A DNA stretch of 64,000 nucleotides from Pseudoxanthomonas mexicana (lineage in GTDB: Bacteria > Pseudomonadota > Gammaproteobacteria > Xanthomonadales > Xanthomonadaceae): assembly GCF_010093385.1 (NCBI RefSeq), contig NZ_PDWV01000003.1:1-64000 (forward strand), in the 5' to 3' direction. The notes beneath the pieces were generated by a model. That model was given only the letters and a program-made list of their open reading frames with translations. It did no database searches and was not told the origin of the DNA. Below are positions 61,048 to 64,000 of this stretch, one piece after another. The position numbers were made by a program, and so were the translations under genes. Position 1 is the stretch's first letter; every line of letters begins with the position of its first letter.

Positions 61048-62259
61048 TCAGCGCAGCGCAAGCGCCAGCATGCCGGCGATCGGCGCCGCCAGGACCAGCC
61101 ATGCTGTCGGCACCCGCCATCGCACCAATGCCACGACGCCCACGATCACCACGATCAGGTCGGCGATTCCCCGTACCGCCGCTGCCCTCAGCGGACCGCA
61201 CAGCGCCGCCAACAGCAGACCGACGACCGCGGCATTGATGCCCGCCAGCATGGCGCGCATGCGGGGCACTCCCGCGATGCGCTGCCAGAACGGCAGCACC
61301 CCGACCACCAACAGGAACGACGGCAGGAAGATCGCCACCAGCGCCAGTGCGCCGCCCACCCATCCGCCCCGACCCGCCTCCATCGCGGCACCGAGATAGC
61401 CGGCGAAGGTGAACATCGGCCCCGGTACCGCCTGCGCGGCGCCGTAGCCCGCCAGGAAGACCTCCTGCGTGACCCATCCCGGCGCCACCACGCCCTCCTG
61501 GAGCAGCGGCATGACCACGTGCCCGCCGCCGAAGACCAGCGACCCCGCGCGATAGAACAAGCCGAACACGTCCGGCATCGAGCCCGCGCCCGCCGCACGC
61601 CAGGGAATCACCAGCAGCGCCACGAACACCGACAGCGCGACGATCCCCGTCCGCCGTGATCCCGCCTGCCCGGTGCGCGCGAGCGTTGGCGGCGGCCCGC
61701 CCGCCGGCATGCCCAGGCCCGCCAGCGCGCCGAGCACGATCACGCCCACCTGCATCCATGTCGATGGCCAGATCAGCAGCAACGCGGCCGCCCCCAGCAT
61801 CAGCCCCCAGGCGGCCGGCGTCCGACAGAACGCGCGCGCCATGCCCCATACGGCGTGGGTCACCACCACCACGGCCAGCAGCTTGAGGCCATGCAGCACA
61901 CCGGGGGGCACCACGTCGCGCCAGTGCGAAAAACTGGCGCCCAGCGCCACCATCAACAGGGCCGACGGCGCGGTGAAACCGCACCATGCCGCGACGGCGC
62001 CGCGGATGCCTGCCTGCGACAGACCGATGGCCATGCCCACCTGGCTGCTGGCCGGACCGGGCAGGAACTGGCAAAGCGCGACAAGCTCAGCGTACGCACC
62101 GTCCGTCAGCCACTGGCGTCGTGTCACGAACGCATCGCGAAAATAGCCAAGATGGGCGATGGGGCCCCCGAACGACACCAGCCCAAGCCCAAGGAATACG
62201 CGGAATACCGTCCAGGCGCTGGCGCGTTGTCGCGGCTGCCCCGCCGTCGTCCCTCGCAT
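61048..62259 (-). CDS. chrA: Chromate transporter ChrA (two CHR domains)
   Basis: 403 residues from the ATG at 62259, which has GGGAG eight bases upstream; ATGs at 62265 and 62274 have poorer spacing. Two homologous halves of about six helices each: the first with FGGPIAHLGYFRDAFV and LCQFLPGPASSQVG, the second with FGGGHVVMPLLQ and AQAVPGPMFTFAGYLG. The long-chain form exports chromate in characterised members; other substrates are possible. No chrB-like regulator is adjacent. Confidence 0.93.
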   Translation of the reverse strand: MRGTTAGQPRQRASAWTVFRVFLGLGLVSFGGPIAHLGYFRDAFVTRRQWLTDGAYAELVALCQFLPGPASSQVGMAIGLSQAGIRGAVAAWCGFTAPSALLMVALGASFSHWRDVVPPGVLHGLKLLAVVVVTHAVWGMARAFCRTPAAWGLMLGAAALLLIWPSTWMQVGVIVLGALAGLGMPAGGPPPTLARTGQAGSRRTGIVALSVFVALLVIPWRAAGAGSMPDVFGLFYRAGSLVFGGGHVVMPLLQEGVVAPGWVTQEVFLAGYGAAQAVPGPMFTFAGYLGAAMEAGRGGWVGGALALVAIFLPSFLLVVGVLPFWQRIAGVPRMRAMLAGINAAVVGLLLAALCGPLRAAAVRGIADLIVVIVGVVALVRWRVPTAWLVLAAPIAGMLALALR

Positions 62260-62315
62260 GAGCATCACTCCCATCCCTTTTTACGCTATCGCGTCTTCCT
62301 CGACACCCCGATGAT

Positions 62316-64000
62316 TCAAGCCAGCGCCACTGCACCATCGAGGACCTGCATGGGAAGCGGCCCCGACGCCAGGATGAAGTCGTTGTAGGCGCGCGTGTCG
62401 AACCGCGCCCCCAGGCGTTGCCGGGCCTTCTCTCGCGAAGCAACTATCTGCTGCTTGCCGACCATGAAGCTGCATGCCTGCCCCGGGTAGACGCAATAGC
62501 GGTCGATCTCGCGCTCGGCGGCGTCGCGATGTTCGCCGGCGTTGGCCACCATCCAGTCGATGGCCTGCTGGCGGGTCCAGCGCGCGTGGTGGAGGCCGGT
62601 ATCGACGACGACGCGGCAGGCACGGAACAACTGGCCCTGCAGATAGCCGATGCGCCCGAACGGATCGCTTTCGAATGCACCCATCTCGTCCGCCAGCTGT
62701 TCGGCATACAGGGCCCAGCCCTCGGTCCACGCCGAGAAGCGCACCGTGCGCCGGAACAGCGACAGTCCACCCGCCTCGCTCAGGACGCTGTCCTGGAAAT
62801 GGTGACCGGGTATCCCTTCGTGATGCAGCAGGGTCGGGATGCGCCACAGGGCGTTCTCCGCGACCGAGCGCAGGTTGAGGAAGATGGTCGAAGTCTGGGC
62901 GGGATCGCTGCTGGCGCTGTAGAAAGCGCCCGGCGCGCCGTCCTGGATCGCGGGCGAGATGCGCTGCACCTCGACCGGCCGATCCGGAATCACCCTGAAA
63001 CCCCGCGGCAGCAGACCCTTGATCCGATCCAGGTGTGCGCTGGCGTAGTCGATGATCGCCTGGCGCCCCGCTTCCGTATCCGGCTTGAGGAAGCGCGGAT
63101 CGCGATCCAGGGCGGCCATGCGCCCACCCACCGATCCGCGTGCCACGCCCTGCGCACGCAGCAGCTGATCGATCTCGGCCGACAGTTCTTCTACCCAGGC
63201 CAGGCCGAGTTGATGCAGCTCACCCGGCGCATAACTGGCCGTGGTGTTCGAATGCAGGGCCGACGCGTAGTAGGCCTCGCCGTCCGGCTTGGCCCAGATG
63301 CCCGCCCGATCGTCGGCGCGGGGCAGCAAGGCCGCGAGCGCCGCGCTCTGGCGTTGCAGGGCAGGCACGATACGCTCGACGAAGATTGCCGAGGCGCGAG
63401 GGTCCAGATCGGCAATCCCGGCATCGCGCGCACGCGCCAGGGCCGATGCCGTCAGTGCATTGCCGGTCGGCGCGGCATCGCGCAGGGTCGCGATCTGCCC
63501 CAAGGGCTTGGCCAGGATGAAATCCGGGGGGATGACGCCCAGGCCCGCATCGTGGCGGATCTGTTCGGTCTCCTGGTCCAGGGCCACGGCGAACTGGCCC
63601 AGCTTGTCCACGTAGCGGTCGGCGTCCGCGGCGTCCTTCATCGGTGAGCGTCCGCCGATGCCGTCCGGCAGCCAGAAATAGGCGCCGTTCATCTGGCTGA
63701 CGACATACGGGCTGGGCCTCAGGTTGAGGTCCGAAAATCCGTAGCGCCCGTACTGGTCCGCCATGGCCTCGTAGACGAAGCGGGCCGTGTCGTAGTCCAG
63801 CGTCGCGGTAGCCGAAAGCGCGGCACGCTCGATACCGCCCAGTTCCGCCAGGCGCTGTAGCGTGGCCTGCCGGCGGCGCGCGCGTGCGGCCAGCGAATAG
63901 TCGGCCAGGCGGTCCAGCCCACCCTCCTCTGCCTTCAGGGCCTCGGCATGGCGTTGCAGCAAGCCCGCCAGACGGATGTCCTCGGCGGGCGCATTCCCCG
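62316..64000 (-). CDS. DUF885 family protein (5' truncated by window edge)
   Basis: At least 560 residues; the frame is open to the right end. The zinc-protease-like motif HHEGIPGHHFQDSVL and the downstream EGWALYAEQLADEMG (Glu) are the family hallmarks and resemble gluzincin metallopeptidases. Members are often lipoproteins or secreted proteins of unproven peptidase activity; the signal region is outside the window. Lies 56 bases upstream of chrA on the same strand. Confidence 0.92.
   Translation of the reverse strand, partial: GNAPAEDIRLAGLLQRHAEALKAEEGGLDRLADYSLAARARRRQATLQRLAELGGIERAALSATATLDYDTARFVYEAMADQYGRYGFSDLNLRPSPYVVSQMNGAYFWLPDGIGGRSPMKDAADADRYVDKLGQFAVALDQETEQIRHDAGLGVIPPDFILAKPLGQIATLRDAAPTGNALTASALARARDAGIADLDPRASAIFVERIVPALQRQSAALAALLPRADDRAGIWAKPDGEAYYASALHSNTTASYAPGELHQLGLAWVEELSAEIDQLLRAQGVARGSVGGRMAALDRDPRFLKPDTEAGRQAIIDYASAHLDRIKGLLPRGFRVIPDRPVEVQRISPAIQDGAPGAFYSASSDPAQTSTIFLNLRSVAENALWRIPTLLHHEGIPGHHFQDSVLSEAGGLSLFRRTVRFSAWTEGWALYAEQLADEMGAFESDPFGRIGYLQGQLFRACRVVVDTGLHHARWTRQQAIDWMVANAGEHRDAAEREIDRYCVYPGQACSFMVGKQQIVASREKARQRLGARFDTRAYNDFILASGPLPMQVLDGAVALA

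Noticed and set aside
60778-61659. Plus-strand open frames across the RNase P gene
   Set aside because: The region encodes rnpB and the end of chrA on the minus strand; the frames have no recognisable domain.

Overview
The window is GC-rich chromosomal DNA from a gammaproteobacterium of the Xanthomonadaceae (Lysobacteraceae). It is closest in character to Pseudoxanthomonas, Stenotrophomonas or Xanthomonas. The grounds are: a pilS-pilR-pilA-pilB-pilC-pilD-coaE block beside sucCD; a division/cell-wall (dcw) cluster that has no murD; a lpxC-dciA-M23-secA arrangement; a large TonB-dependent receptor with the terminal Phe of outer-membrane barrels; and short palindromic repeats headed by GTAG with a matching REP-associated transposase. 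The genus is inference. Both edges cut genes: a phytase-like protein on the left and a DUF885 protein on the right.

Layout. 1-14 kb holds mostly single housekeeping genes: a partial beta-propeller phytase, an M23 peptidase, prfC, a small membrane protein, a hemolysin III family protein, an AsmA protein, a CBS protein, a GtrB-like glycosyltransferase, mtgA, a TPR/aspartyl-hydroxylase protein joined to hslO, an exported protein of unknown role and a TPR-sulfotransferase. 14.1-14.5 kb carries a frameshifted remnant of an IS481-type transposase. 14.6-19.5 kb has a TonB-dependent receptor and an ECF sigma / membrane protein / DUF4097 cassette. 19.5-21.7 kb is sucCD. 21.9-35.8 kb is the type IV pilus locus: the PilSR two-component system, the pilin PilA, the assembly ATPase PilB, the platform protein PilC and the prepilin peptidase PilD, followed by coaE. 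Four envelope-sugar genes sit between pilA and pilB (a GT-C-like membrane protein, a flippase-like protein, a sugar-nucleotide epimerase and a GT2 glycosyltransferase). They look like a pilin or surface-glycan modification set. Two sigma-54 promoter matches lie upstream of pilA and pilB.

35.8-36.9 kb is a nest of GTAG-headed REP elements on both sides of a RAYT (Y1-type) transposase gene. 36.9-42.4 kb contains a Nudix/ThiE fusion, secA, an M23 peptidase and dciA. 42.6-59.4 kb is the dcw cluster on the minus strand, in transcription order mraZ-rsmH-ftsL-ftsI-murE-murF-mraY-ftsW-murG-murC-ddlB-ftsQ-ftsA-ftsZ-lpxC. Almost every junction from mraZ to ftsA overlaps by 1-11 bases, so these genes should be translationally coupled. 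Two features stand out. murD is absent, with mraY and ftsW sharing one base, and rsmH is interrupted by an in-frame TGA at codon 240. Upstream of mraZ are a sigma-70-like promoter with a perfect DnaA box over its -10 element and roughly 10-nt-spaced TGGT/GGGT boxes that may bind MraZ. 59.7-64 kb holds an NRDE protein, the RNase P RNA gene, a chromate transporter and the partial DUF885 protein.

Functionally the window joins envelope growth (dcw, lpxC, mtgA, M23 peptidases, secA) with type IV pilus production and its likely decoration. I found no CRISPR array, tRNA gene, prophage or toxin-antitoxin pair.
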